NCBI GenBank assembly: GCA_932521035.1
Contig: OW051494.1
Span: 10,836,001 to 10,900,000, forward strand
DNA from: Oscheius dolichura
Lineage: Eukaryota; Nematoda; Chromadorea; Rhabditida; Rhabditidae
Reading direction: 5' to 3'
DNA: 64,000 nt
Shown one piece after another: positions 21,418-34,700 of this stretch. Each line of letters begins with the position of its first letter. Position 1 is the stretch's first letter. The notes below the pieces were generated by a model. The model did not search any database. It worked only from the letters and a program-made list of their open reading frames with translations, and was not told the DNA's origin. The position numbers were made by a program, and so were the translations under genes.

Positions 21418-21786
21418 GTTCTGATTGGGTCTGCGGTGGACGCGTACTTTTTGTTACATTTTTTACGCTGGTGGTGGTTTCAGTGGGGTCGTGGAATGTT
21501 CCGAGGGGCTCTGCGGCGGACGCGTACTTTTTGTTACATTTTTTACGCTGGTGGTGGATTCAGCGGGGTCGTGGAATGTTCCGAGGGGCTCTGCGGTGGA
21601 CGCGTACTTTTTGTTACATTTTTTACGCTGGTGGTGGTTTCAGTGGGGTCGTGGAATGTTCCGAGGGGCTCTGCGGTGGACGCGTACTTTTTGTTACAGT
21701 TTTTACGCTGGTGGAATGTTCCGAGGGGCTCTGCGGTGGACGCGTACTTTTTGTTACATTGTTTACACTGGTGGAATCTTCTGAGG
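21418..21786 (+). repeat. Satellite A distal edge, divergent units
   Basis: It starts with the missing 35 bases of the split 60-bp unit (21418-21452). Three 80-bp units follow (21453, 21533, 21613); the first and third have tggtttcagtgg in module b and the first has gcggcggacg in module d. Next is a 60-bp unit (21693-21752) that keeps the 80-bp type c module (aatgttccgaggggctct), then a degenerate partial unit from 21753 with attgtttacactgg. Several changes are private to this edge, as expected where homogenisation is weak. Confidence 0.9.
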
Positions 21787-24700
21787 GTCGTATGGATGGA
21801 TTCACTGGGAGTTTTTTACGGTAGAGTTTGAGTTTTTTACGGAAGAGTTTGATGGATTCACTTTGTCCAAAAGTCGTACGGATGGATTCACTTTGTCCAA
21901 AAGTCGTATGGATGGATTCACTTTGTCCAAAAGTCGTATGGATGGATTCACTTTGTGCAAAAGTCGTATGGATGGATTCACTTTGTCCAAAAGTCGTATG
22001 GATGGATTCACTTTGTCCAAAAGTCGTATGGATGGATGCACTTTGTGCAAAAGTCGTATGGATGGATTCACTTTGTCCAAAAGTCGTATAGATGGATTCG
22101 CTTTGCCCAAAAGTCGTATGGATGGATTCACTTTGTGCAAAAGTCGTATGGATGGATTCACTTTGCCCAAAAGTCGCATGGATGGATTCACTGGGAGTTT
22201 TTTACGGAAGAGTTTGATGGATTCACTTTGTCCAAAAGTCGTATGGATGGATTCACTTTGTCCAAAAGTCGTATGGATGGATTCACTTTGTCCAAAAGTC
22301 GTATGGATGGATTCACTTTGTCCAAAAGTCGTATGGATGGATTCACTTTGTCCAAAAGTCGTATGGATGGATTCACTTTGCCCAAAAGTCGTATGGATGG
22401 ATTCACTGGGAGTTTTTTACGGAACAGTTTGAGTTTTTTACGGAAGAGTTTGATGGATTCACTTTGTCCAAAAGTCGTATGGATGGATTCACTTTGTGCA
22501 AAAGTCGTATGGATGGATTCACTTTGTCCAAAAGTCGTATGGATGGATTCACTTTGTCCAAAAGTCGTATGGATGGATGCACTTTGTGCAAAAGTCGTAT
22601 GGATGGATTCACTTTGTCCAAAAGTCGTATAGATGGATTCGCTTTGCCCAAAAGTCGTATGGATGGATTCACTTTGTGCAAAAGTCGTATGGATGGATTC
22701 ACTTTGCCCAAAAGTCGCATGGATGGATTCACTGGGAGTTTTTTACGGAAGAGTTTGATGGATTCACTTTGTCCAAAAGTCGTATGGATGGATTCACTTT
22801 GTCCAAAAGTCGTATGGATGGATTCACTTTGTCCAAAAGTCGTATGGATGGATTCACTTTGTCCAAAAGTCGTATGGATGGATTCACTTTGTCCAAAAGT
22901 CGTATGGATGGATTCACTTTGCCCAAAAGTCGTATGGATGGATTCACTGGGAGTTTTTTACGGAACAGTTTGAGTTTTTTACGGAAGAGTTTGATGGATT
23001 CACTTTGTCCAAAAGCCGTATGGATGGATTCACTTTGTCCAAAAGTCGTATGGATGGATTCACTTTGTCCAAAAGTCGTATGGATGGATTCACTTTGTCC
23101 AAAAGTCGTATGGATGGATTCACTTTGTCCAAAAGTCGTATGGATGCATTCACTTTGTCCAAAAGTCGTATGGATGGATTCACTTTGTCCAAAAGTCGTA
23201 TGGATGGATTCACTTTGCCCAAAAGTCGTATGGATGGATTCACTGGGAGTTTTTTACGGAACAGTTTGAGTTTTTTACGGAAGAGTTTGATGGATTCACT
23301 TTGTCCAAAAGTCGTATGGATGGATTCACTTTGTGCAAAAGTCGTATGGATGGATTCACTTTGTCCAAAAGTCGTATGGATGGATTCACTTTGTCCAAAA
23401 GTCGTATGGATGGATGCACTTTGTGCAAAAGTCGTATGGATGGATTCACTTTGTCCAAAAGTCGTATAGATGGATTCGCTTTGCCCAAAAGTCGTATGGA
23501 TGGATTCACTTTGTGCAAAAGTCGTATGGATGGATTCACTTTGCCCAAAAGTCGCATGGATGGATTCACTGGGAGTTTTTTACGGAAGAGTTTGATGGAT
23601 TCACTTTGTCCAAAAGTCGTATGGATGGATTCACTTTGTCCAAAAGTCGTATGGATGGATTCACTTTGTCCAAAAGTCGTATGGATGGATTCACTTTGTC
23701 CAAAAGTCGTATGGATGGATTCACTTTGTCCAAAAGTCGTATGGATGGATTCACTTTGCCCAAAAGTCGTATGGATGGATTCACTGGGAGTTTTTTACGG
23801 AACAGTTTGAGTTTTTTACGGAAGAGTTTGATGGATTCACTTTGTCCAAAAGCCGTATGGATGGATTCACTTTGTCCAAAAGTCGTATGGATGGATTCAC
23901 TTTGTCCAAAAGTCGTATGGATGGATTCACTTTGTCCAAAAGTCGTATGGATGGATTCACTTTGTCCAAAAGTCGTATGGATGCATTCACTTTGTCCAAA
24001 AGTCGTATGGATGGATTCACTTTGTCCAAAAGTCGTATGGATGGATTCACTGGGAGTTTTTTACGGAACAGTTTGAGTTTTTTACGGAAGAGTTTGATGG
24101 ATTCACTTTGTCCAAAAGTCGTATGGATGGATTCACGTTGTCCAAAAGTCGTATGGATGGATTCACTTTGTCCAAAAGTCGTATGGATGGATTCACTTTG
24201 TCCAAAAGTCGTATGGATGGATTCACTTTGCCCAAACGTCGTATGGATGGATTCACTTTGTCCAAAAGTCGTATGGATGGATTCACTTTGTCCAAAAGTC
24301 GTATGGATGGATTCACTTTGTCCAAAAGTCGTATGGATGGATTCACTTTGTCCAAAAGTCGTATGGATGGATTCACTTTGTCCAAAAGTCGTATGGATGG
24401 ATTCACTTTGTCCAAAAGTCGTATGGATGGATTCACTTTGCCCAAAAGTCGTATGGATGGATTCACTGGGAGTTTTTTACGGAACAGTTTGAGTTTTTTA
24501 CGGAAGAGTTTGATGGATTCACTTTGTCCAAAAGCCGTATGGATGGATTCACTTTGTCCAAAAGTCGTATGGATGGATTCACTTTGTCCAAAAGTCGTAT
24601 GGATGGATTCACTTTGTCCAAAAGTCGTATGGATGGATTCACTTTGTCCAAAAGTCGTATGGATGCATTCACTTTGTCCAAAAGTCGTATGGATGGATTC

Positions 24701-26373
24701 ACTTTGTCCAAAAGTCGTATGGATGGATTCACTGGGAGTTTTTTACGGAACAATTTGAGTTTTTTACGGAAGAGTTTGATGGATTCACTTTGTCCAAAAG
24801 TCGTATGGATGGATTCACGTTGTCCAAAAGTCGTATGGATGGATTCACTTTGTCCAAAAGCCGTATGGATGGATTCACTTTGTCCAAAAGTCGTATGGAT
24901 GGATTCACTTTGCCCAAAAGTCGTATGGATGGATTCACTTTGTCCAAAAGTCGTATGGATGGATTCACTTTGTCCAAAAGTCGTATGGATGCATTCACTT
25001 TGTCCAAAAGTCGTATGGATGGATTCACTTTGTCCAAAAGTCGTATGGATGGATTCACTGGGAGTTTTTTACGGAACAGTTTGAGTTTTTTACGGAAGAG
25101 TTTGATGGATTCACTTTGTCCAAAAGTCGTATGGATGGATTCACGTTGTCCAAAAGTCGTATGGATGGATTCACTTTGTCCAAAAGTCGTATGGATGGAT
25201 TCACTTTGTCCAAAAGTCGTATGGATGGATTCACTTTGCCCAAACGTCGTATGGATGGATTCACTTTGTCCAAAAGTCGTATGGATGGATTCACTTTGTC
25301 CAAAAGTCGTATGGATGGATTCACTTTGTCCAAAAGTCGTATGGATGGATTCACTTTGTCCAAAAGTCGTATGGATGGATTCACTTTGTCCAAAAGTCGT
25401 ATGGATGGATTCACTTTGTCCAAAAGTCGTATGGATGGATTCACTTTGCCCAAAAGTCGTATGGATGGATTCACTTTGCCCAAAAGTCGTATGGATGGAT
25501 TCACTGGGAGTTTTTTACGGAAGAGTTTGATGGATTCACTTTGTCCAAAAGCCGTATGGATGGATTCACTTTGTCCAAAAGTCGTATGGATGGATTCACT
25601 TTGTCCAAAAGTCGTATGGATGGATTCACTTTGTCCAAAAGTCGTATGGATGGATTCACTTTGTCCAAAAGTCGTATGGATGCATTCACTTTGTCCAAAA
25701 GTCGTATGGATGGATTCACTTTGTCCAAAAGTCGTATGGATGGATTCACTGGGAGTTTTTTACGGAACAATTTGAGTTTTTTACGGAAGAGTTTGATGGA
25801 TTCACTTTGTCCAAAAGTCGTATGGATGGATTCACGTTGTCCAAAAGTCGTATGGATGGATTCACTTTGTCCAAAAGTCGTATGGATGGATTCACTTTGT
25901 CCAAAAGTCGTATGGATGGATTCACTTTGCCCAAACGTCGTATGGATGGATTCACTTTGTCCAAAAGTCGTATGGATGGATTCACTTTGTCCAAAAGTCG
26001 TATGGATGGATTCACTTTGTCCAAAAGTCGTATGGATGGATTCACTTTGTCCAAAAGTCGTATGGATGGATTCACTTTGTCCAAAAGTCGTATGGATGGA
26101 TTCACTTTGTCCAAAAGTCGTATGGATGGATTCACTTTGTCCAAAAGTCGTATGGATGGATTCACTTTGTCCAAAAGTCGTATGGATGGATTCACTTTGC
26201 CCAAACGTCGTATGGATGGATTCACTTTGTCCAAAAGTCGTATGGATGGATTCACTTTGTCCAAAAGTCGTATGGATGGATTCACTTTGTCCAAAAGTCG
26301 TATGGATGGATTCACTTTGTCCAAAAGTCGTATGGATGGATTCACTTTGTCCAAAAGTCGTATGGATGGATTC
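21787..26373 (+). repeat. Satellite B domain 1, short HOR blocks
   Basis: Spacers lie 200-630 bp apart, mostly with two modules (ggaacagttt then ggaagagttt). Diagnostic variants are tttgtgcaaaag, tatagatggattcgctttgc and gatgcattcac. The first spacer (21808 onward) has private changes such as ggtagag, consistent with an array edge. Two HOR copies are clear: 22405-23241 (837 bp) and 23242-24048 (807 bp, one 30-bp unit shorter). A looser period of about 1 kb follows between 24049 and 26373, with spacer and unit-number changes. Confidence 0.85.
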
Positions 26374-29300
26374 ACTGGGAGTTTTTTACGGAAGAGCTTG
26401 AGTTTTTTACGGAAGAGTTTGATGGATTCACTTTGCCCAAAAGTCGTATGGATGGATTCACTTTGTCCAAAAGTCGTATGGATGGATTCACTTTGTCCAA
26501 AAGTCGTATGGATGGATTCACTTTGCCCAAAAGTCGTATGGATGGATTCACTTTGTCCAAAAGTCGTATGGATGGATTCACTGGGAGTTTTTTACGGAAC
26601 AGTTTGAGTTTTTTACGGAAGAGCTTGAGTTTTTTACTGAAGAGTTTGATGGATTCACTTTGTCCAAAAGTCGTATGGATGGATTCACTTTGTCCAAAAG
26701 TCGTACGGATGGATTCACTTTGTCCAAAAGTCGTACGGATGGATTCACTTTGTCCAAAAGTCGTATGGATGGATTCACTTTGTCCAAAAGTCGTATGGAT
26801 GGATTCACTTTGTCCAAAAGTCGTATGGATGGATTCACTTTGTCCAAAAGTCGTATGGATGGATTCACTTTGCCCAAAAGTCGTATGGATGGATTCACTT
26901 TGTCCAAAAGTCGTATGGATGGATTCACTTTGTCCAAAAGTCGTATGGATGGATCCACTTTGCCCAAACGTCGTATGGATGGATTCACTTTGTCCAAAAG
27001 TCGTATGGATGGATTCACTTTGTCCAAAAGTCGTATGGATGGATTCACTTTGTCCAAAAGTCGTACGGATGGATTCACTTTGTCCAAAAGTCGTATGGAT
27101 GGATTCACTTTGTCCAAAAGTCGTATGGATGGATTCACTTTGTCCAAAAGTCGTATGGATGGATTCACTTTGTCCAAAAGTCGTATGGATGGATTCACTT
27201 TGCCCAAAAGTCGTATGGATGGATTCACTTTGTCCAAAAGTCGTATGGATGGATTCACTTTGTCCAAAAGTCGTATGGATGGATTCACTTTGTCCAAAAG
27301 TCGTATGGATGGATTCACTTTGTCCAAAAGTCGTATGGATAGATTCACTTTGCCCAAACGTCGTATGGATGGATTCACTTTGTCCAAAAGTCGTATGGAT
27401 GGATTCACTTTGTCCAAATGTCGTATGGATGGATTCACTTTGTCCAAAAGTCGTATGGATAGATTCACTTTGCCCAAACGTCGTATGGATGGATTCACTT
27501 TGTCCAAAAGTCGTATGGATGGATTCACTTTGTCCAAAAGTCGTATGGATGGATCCACTTTGCCCAAACGTCGTATGGATGGATTCACTTTGTCCAAAAG
27601 TCGTATGGATGGATTCACTTTGTCCAAAAGTCGTATGGATGGATTCACTTTGTCCAAAAGTCGTATGGATGGATTCACTTTGTCCAAAAGTCGTACGGAT
27701 GGATTCACTTTGTCCAAAAGTCGTATGGATGGATTCACTTTGTCCAAAAGTCGTATGGATGGATTCACTTTGTCCAAAAGTCGTATGGATGGATTCACTT
27801 TGTCCAAAAGTCGTATGGATGGATTCACTTTGTCCAAAAGTCGTACGGATGGATTCACTTTGTCCAAAAGTCGTATGGATGGATTCACTTTGTCCAAAAG
27901 TCGTATGGATGGATTCACTTTGTCCAAAAGTCGTACGGATGGATTCACTTTGTCCAAAAGTCGTATGGATGGATTCACTTTGTCCAAAAGTCGTATGGAT
28001 GGATTCACTTTGTCCAAAAGTCGTACGGATGGATTCACTTTGTCCAAAAGTCGTACGGATGGATTCACTTTGTCCAAAAGTCGTATGGATGGATTCACTT
28101 TGTCCAAAAGTCGTATGGATGGATCCACTTTGCCCAAACGTCGTATGGATGGATTCACTTTGTCCAAAAGTCGTATGGATGGATTCACTTTGTCCAAAAG
28201 TCGTATGGATGGATTCACTTTGTCCAAAAGTCGTATGGATGGATTCACTTTGTCCAAAAGTCGTATGGATGGATTCACTTTGCCCAAACGTCGTATGGAT
28301 GGATTCACTTTGTCCAAAAGTCGTATGGATGGATTCACTTTGCCCAAACGTCGTATGGATGGATTCACTTTGTCCAAAAGTCGTATGGATGGATTCACTT
28401 TGTCCAAAAGTCGTATGGATGGATTCACTTTGTCCAAAAGTCGTATGGATGGATTCACTTTGTCCAAAAGTCGTATGGATGGATTCACTTTGTCCAAAAG
28501 TCGTATGGATGGATTCACTTTGTCCAAAAGTCGTATGGATGGATTCACTTTGTCCAAAAGTCGTATGGATGGATTCACTTTGTCCAAAAGTCGTATGGAT
28601 GGATTCACTTTGCCCAAACGTCGTATGGATGGATTCACTTTGTCCAAAAGTCGTATGGATGGATTCACTTTGTCCAAAAGTCGTATGGATGGATTCACTT
28701 TGTCCAAAAGTCGTATGGATGGATTCACTTTGTCCAAAAGTCGTATGGATGGATTCACTTTGTCCAAAAGTCGTATGGATGGATTCACTGGGAGTTTTTT
28801 ACGGAAGAGCTTGAGTTTTTTACGGAAGAGTTTGATGGATTCACTTTGCCCAAAAGTCGTATGGATGGATTCACTTTGTCCAAAAGTCGTATGGATGGAT
28901 TCACTTTGTCCAAAAGTCGTATGGATGGATTCACTTTGCCCAAAAGTCGTATGGATGGATTCACTTTGTCCAAAAGTCGTATGGATGGATTCACTGGGAG
29001 TTTTTTACGGAACAGTTTGAGTTTTTTACGGAAGAGCTTGAGTTTTTTACTGAAGAGTTTGATGGATTCACTTTGCCCAAAAGTCGTATGGATGGATTCA
29101 CTTTGTCCAAAAGTCGTATGGATGGATTCACTTTGTCCAAAAGTCGTATGGATGGATCCACTTTGCCCAAACGTCGTATGGATGGATTCACTTTGTCCAA
29201 AAGTCGTATGGATGGATTCACTTTGTCCAAAAGTCGTATGGATGGATTCACTTTGTCCAAAAGTCGTACGGATGGATTCACTTTGTCCAAAAGTCGTATG

Positions 29301-31739
29301 GATGGATTCACTTTGTCCAAAAGTCGTATGGATGGATTCACTTTGTCCAAAAGTCGTATGGATGGATTCACTTTGTCCAAAAGTCGTATGGATGGATTCA
29401 CTTTGCCCAAAAGTCGTATGGATGGATTCACTTTGTCCAAAAGTCGTATGGATGGATTCACTTTGTCCAAAAGTCGTATGGATGGATTCACTTTGTCCAA
29501 AAGTCGTATGGATGGATTCACTTTGTCCAAAAGTCGTATGGATAGATTCACTTTGCCCAAACGTCGTATGGATGGATTCACTTTGTCCAAAAGTCGTATG
29601 GATGGATTCACTTTGTCCAAATGTCGTATGGATGGATTCACTTTGTCCAAAAGTCGTATGGATAGATTCACTTTGCCCAAACGTCGTATGGATGGATTCA
29701 CTTTGTCCAAAAGTCGTATGGATGGATTCACTTTGTCCAAAAGTCGTATGGATGGATCCACTTTGCCCAAACGTCGTATGGATGGATTCACTTTGTCCAA
29801 AAGTCGTATGGATGGATTCACTTTGTCCAAAAGTCGTATGGATGGATTCACTTTGTCCAAAAGTCGTATGGATGGATTCACTTTGTCCAAAAGTCGTACG
29901 GATGGATTCACTTTGTCCAAAAGTCGTATGGATGGATTCACTTTGTCCAAAAGTCGTATGGATGGATTCACTTTGTCCAAAAGTCGTATGGATGGATTCA
30001 CTTTGTCCAAAAGTCGTATGGATGGATTCACTTTGTCCAAAAGTCGTACGGATGGATTCACTTTGTCCAAAAGTCGTATGGATGGATTCACTTTGTCCAA
30101 AAGTCGTATGGATGGATTCACTTTGTCCAAAAGTCGTACGGATGGATTCACTTTGTCCAAAAGTCGTATGGATGGATTCACTTTGTCCAAAAGTCGTATG
30201 GATGGATTCACTTTGTCCAAAAGTCGTACGGATGGATTCACTTTGTCCAAAAGTCGTACGGATCGATTCACTTTGTCCAAAAGTCGTATGGATGGATTCA
30301 CTTTGTCCAAAAGTCGTATGGATGGATCCACTTTGCCCAAACGTCGTATGGATGGATTCACTTTGTCCAAAAGTCGTATGGATGGATTCACTTTGTCCAA
30401 AAGTCGTATGGATGGATTCACTTTGTCCAAAAGTCGTATGGATGGATTCACTTTGTCCAAAAGTCGTATGGATGGATTCACTTTGCCCAAACGTCGTATG
30501 GATGGATTCACTTTGTCCAAAAGTCGTATGGATGGATTCACTTTGTCCAAAAGTCGTATGGATGGATTCACTTTGTCCAAAAGTCGTATGGATGGATTCA
30601 CTTTGTCCAAAAGTCGTATGGATGGATTCACTTTGTCCAAAAGTCGTATGGATGGATTCACTTTGTCCAAAAGTCGTACGGATGGATTCACTTTGTCCAA
30701 AAGTCGTATGGATGGATTCACTATGTCCAAAAGTCGTATGGATGGATTCACTTTGCCCAAACGTCGTATGGATGGATTCACTTTGTCCAAAAGTCGTATG
30801 GATGGATTCACTTTGTCCAAAAGTCGTATGGATGGATTCACTTTGTCCAAAAGTTGTATGGATGGATTCACTTTGCCCAAACGTCGTATGGATGGATTCA
30901 CTTTGTCCAAAAGTCGTATGGATGGATTCACTTTGTCCAAAAGTCGTATGGATGGATTCACTTTGTCCAAAAGTCGTATGGATGGATTCACTTTGCCCAA
31001 ACGTCGTATGGATGGATTCACTTTGTCCAAAAGTCGTATGGATGGATTCACTTTGTCCAAAAGTCGTATGGATGGATTCACTTTGTCCAAAAGTCGTATG
31101 GATGGATTCACTTTGTCCAAAAGTCGTATGGATGGATTCACTTTGTCCAAAAGTCGTATGGATGGATTCACTTTGTCCAAAAGTCGTACGGATGGATTCA
31201 CTTTGTCCAAAAGTCGTATGGATGGATTCACTATGTCCAAAAGTCGTATGGATGGATTCACTTTGCCCAAACGTCGTATGGATGGATTCACTTTGTCCAA
31301 AAGTCGTATGGATGGATTCACTTTGTCCAAAAGTCGTATGGATGGATTCACTTTGTCCAAAAGTTGTATGGATGGATTCACTTTGCCCAAACGTCGTATG
31401 GATGGATTCACTTTGTCCAAAAGTCGTATGGATGGATTCACTTTGTCCAAAAGTCGTATGGATGGATTCACTTTGTCCAAAAGTCGTATGGATGGATTCA
31501 CTTTGTCCAAAAGTCGTATGGATGGATTCACTTTGTCCAAAAGTCGTATGGATGGATTCACTTTGTCCAAAAGTCGTATGGATGGATTCACTTTGCCCAA
31601 AAGTCGTATGGATGGATTCACTTTGTCCAAAAGTCGTATGGATGGATTCACTTTGTCCAAAAGTCGTATGGATGGATTCACTTTGTCCAAAAGTCGTATG
31701 GATGGATTCACTTTGTCCAAAAGTCGTATGGATGGATTC
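26374..31739 (+). repeat. Satellite B domain 2, very long 30-bp runs, 2.4-kb HOR
   Basis: A 206-bp spacer-bounded block (26374 and 28787) is followed each time by a long uninterrupted run of 30-bp units, about 71 units to 28787 and about 89 units to 31740. The spacers after the 206-bp block share a rare change, ttttttactgaagag (26637-26640 and 29050-29053, 2,413 bp apart). Inside the runs the rare ggatccac variant sits at 26951, 27551 and 28121 and again at 29154, 29754 and 30324, an offset of 2,203 bp. The two offsets differ by 210 bp, exactly seven units. Confidence 0.88.
30481..31500 (+). repeat. Satellite B tandem HOR, two copies of 510 bp (17 units)
   Basis: Rare variants ctatgtcc (30721 and 31231), aagttgtatg (30851 and 31361) and the pattern of tttgcccaaacg units recur with a constant 510-bp offset. 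This is exactly 17 basic units, so the amplification kept the 30-bp register. It accounts for much of the extra length of the second long run in this domain. Confidence 0.85.
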
Positions 31740-34700
31740 ACTGGGAGTTTTTTACGGAACAGTTTGAGTTTTTTACGGAAGAGCTTGAGTTTTTTACGGA
31801 AGAGTTTGATGGATTCACTTTGTCCAAAAGTCGTATGGATGGATTCACTTTGTCCAAAAGTCGTACGGATGGATTCACTTTGTCCAAAAGTCGTATGGAT
31901 GGATTCACTTTGCCCAAACGTCGTATGGATGGATTCACTTTGTCCAAAAGTCGTATGGATGGATTCACTTTGTCCAAAAGTCGTACGGATGGATTCACTT
32001 TGTCCAAAAGTCGTATGGATGGATTCACTTTGCCCAAACGTCGTATGGATGGATTCACTTTGTCCAAAAGTCGTATGGATGGATTCACTTTGTCCAAAAG
32101 TCGTATGGATGGATTCACTTTGTCCAAAAGTCGTATGGATGGATTCACTTTGTCCAAAAGTCGTATGGATGGATTCACTTTGTCCAAAAGTCGTATGGAT
32201 GGATTCACTTTGCCCAAACGTCGTATGGATGGATTCACTTTGTCCAAAAGTCGTATGGATGGATTCACTTTGTCCAAAAGTCGTATGGATGGATTCACTT
32301 TGTCCAAAAGTCGTATGGATGGATTCACTTTGTCCAAAAGTCGTATGGATGGATTCACTTTGTCCAAAAGTCGTATGGATGGATTCACTTTGTCCAAAAG
32401 TCGTATGGATGGATTCACTTTGCCCAAAAGTCGTATGGATGGATTCACTTTGTCCAAAAGTCGTATGGATGGATTCACTTTGTCCAAAAGTCGTATGGAT
32501 GGATTCACTTTGTCCAAAAGTCGTATGGATGGATTCACTTTGTCCAAAAGTCGTATGGATGGATTCACTGGGAGTTTTTTACGGAACAGTTTGAGTTTTT
32601 TACGGAAGAGCTTGAGTTTTTTACGGAAGAGTTTGATGGATTCACTTTGTCCAAAAGTCGTATGGATGGATTCACTTTGTCCAAAAGTCGTACGGATGGA
32701 TTCACTTTGTCCAAAAGTCGTATGGATGGATTCACTTTGTCCAAAAGTCGTATGGATGGATTCACTTTGCCCAAACGTCGTATGGATGGATTCACTTTGT
32801 CCAAAAGTCGTATGGATGGATTCACTTTGTCCAAAAGTCGTATGGATGGATTCACTTTGTCCAAAAGTCGTATGGATGGATTCACTTTGTCCAAAAGTCG
32901 TATGGATGGATTCACTTTGTCCAAAAGTCGTATGGATGGATTCACTTTGCCCAAAAGTCGTATGGATGGATTCACTTTGTCTAAAAGTCGTATGGATGGA
33001 TTCACTTTGTCCAAAAGTCGTATGGATGGATTCACTTTGTCCAAAAGTCGTATGGATGGATTCACTGGGAGTTTTTTACGGAACAGTTTGAGTTTTTTAC
33101 GGAAGAGTTTGATGGATTCACTTTGTCCAAAAGTCGTATGGATGGATTCACTTTGTCCAAAAGTCGTACGGATGGATTCACTTTGTCCAAAAGTCGTATG
33201 GATGGATTCACTTTGTCCAAAAGTCGTATGGATGGATTCACTTTGTCCAAAAGTCGTATGGATGGATTCACTTTGTCCAAAAGTCGTATGGATGGATTCA
33301 CTTTGCCCAAAAGTCGTATGGATGGATTCACTTTGTCCAATAGTCGTATGGATGGATTCACTTTGTCCAAAAGTCGTATGGATGGATTCACTTTGTCCAA
33401 AAGTCGTATGGATGGATTCACTTTGTCCAAAAGTCGTATGGATGGATTCACTTTGTCCAAAAGTCGTATGGATGGATTCACTTTGTCCAAAAGTCGTACG
33501 GATGGATTCACTTTGTCCAAAAGTCGTATGGATGGATTCACTTTGTCCAAAAGTCGTATGGATGGATTCACTTTGTCCAAAAGTCGTATGGATGGATTCA
33601 CTTTGTCCAAAAGTCGTATGGATGGATTCACTTTGTCCAAAAGTCGTATGGATGGATTCACTTTGCCCAAAAGTCGTATGGATGGATTCACTTTGTCCAA
33701 AAGTCGTATGGATGGATTCACTTTGTCCAAAAGTCGTATGGATGGATTCACTTTGTCCAAAAGTCGTATGGATGGATTCACTTTGCCCAAAAGTCGTATG
33801 GATGGATTCACTTTGTCCAAAAGTCGTATGGATGGATTCACTTTGTCCAAAAGTCGTATGGATGGATTCACTTTGTCCAAAAGTCGTATGGATGGATTCA
33901 CTGGGAGTTTTTTACGGAACAGTTTGAGTTTTTTACGGAAGAGCTTGAGTTTTTTACGGAAGAGTTTGATGGATTCACTTTGTCCAAAAGTCGTATGGAT
34001 GGATTCACTTTGTCCAAAAGTCGTACGGATGGATTCACTTTGTCCAAAAGTCGTATGGATGGATTCACTTTGCCCAAACGTCGTATGGATGGATTCACTT
34101 TGTCCAAAAGTCGTATGGATGGATTCACTTTGTCCAAAAGTCGTACGGATGGATTCACTTTGTCCAAAAGTCGTATGGATGGATTCACTTTGTCCAAAAG
34201 TCGTATGGATGGATTCACTTTGTCCAAAAGTCGTATGGATGGATTCACTTTGTCCAAAAGTCGTATGGATGGATTCACTTTGTCCAAAAGTCGTATGGAT
34301 GGATTCACTTTGTCCAAAAGTCGTATGGATGGATTCACTTTGCCCAAAAGTCGTATGGATGGATTCACTTTGTCCAAAAGTCGTATGGATGGATTCACTT
34401 TGTCCAAAAGTCGTATGGATGGATTCACTTTGTCCAAAAGTCGTATGGATGGATTCACTTTGCCCAAAAGTCGTATGGATGGATTCACTTTGTCCAAAAG
34501 TCGTATGGATGGATTCACTTTGTCCAAAAGTCGTATGGATGGATTCACTTTGTCCAAAAGTCGTATGGATGGATTCACTGGGAGTTTTTTACGGAACAGT
34601 TTGAGTTTTTTACGGAAGAGCTTGAGTTTTTTACGGAAGAGTTTGATGGATTCACTTTGTCCAAAAGTCGTATGGATGGATTCACTTTGTCCAAAAGTCG

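Noticed and set aside
26433-32594. Open frames of 736-1,173 codons on both strands in satellite B
   Set aside because: The 30-bp unit has no stop in five of six frames. Plus and minus frames overlap fully, so length is not evidence of coding.
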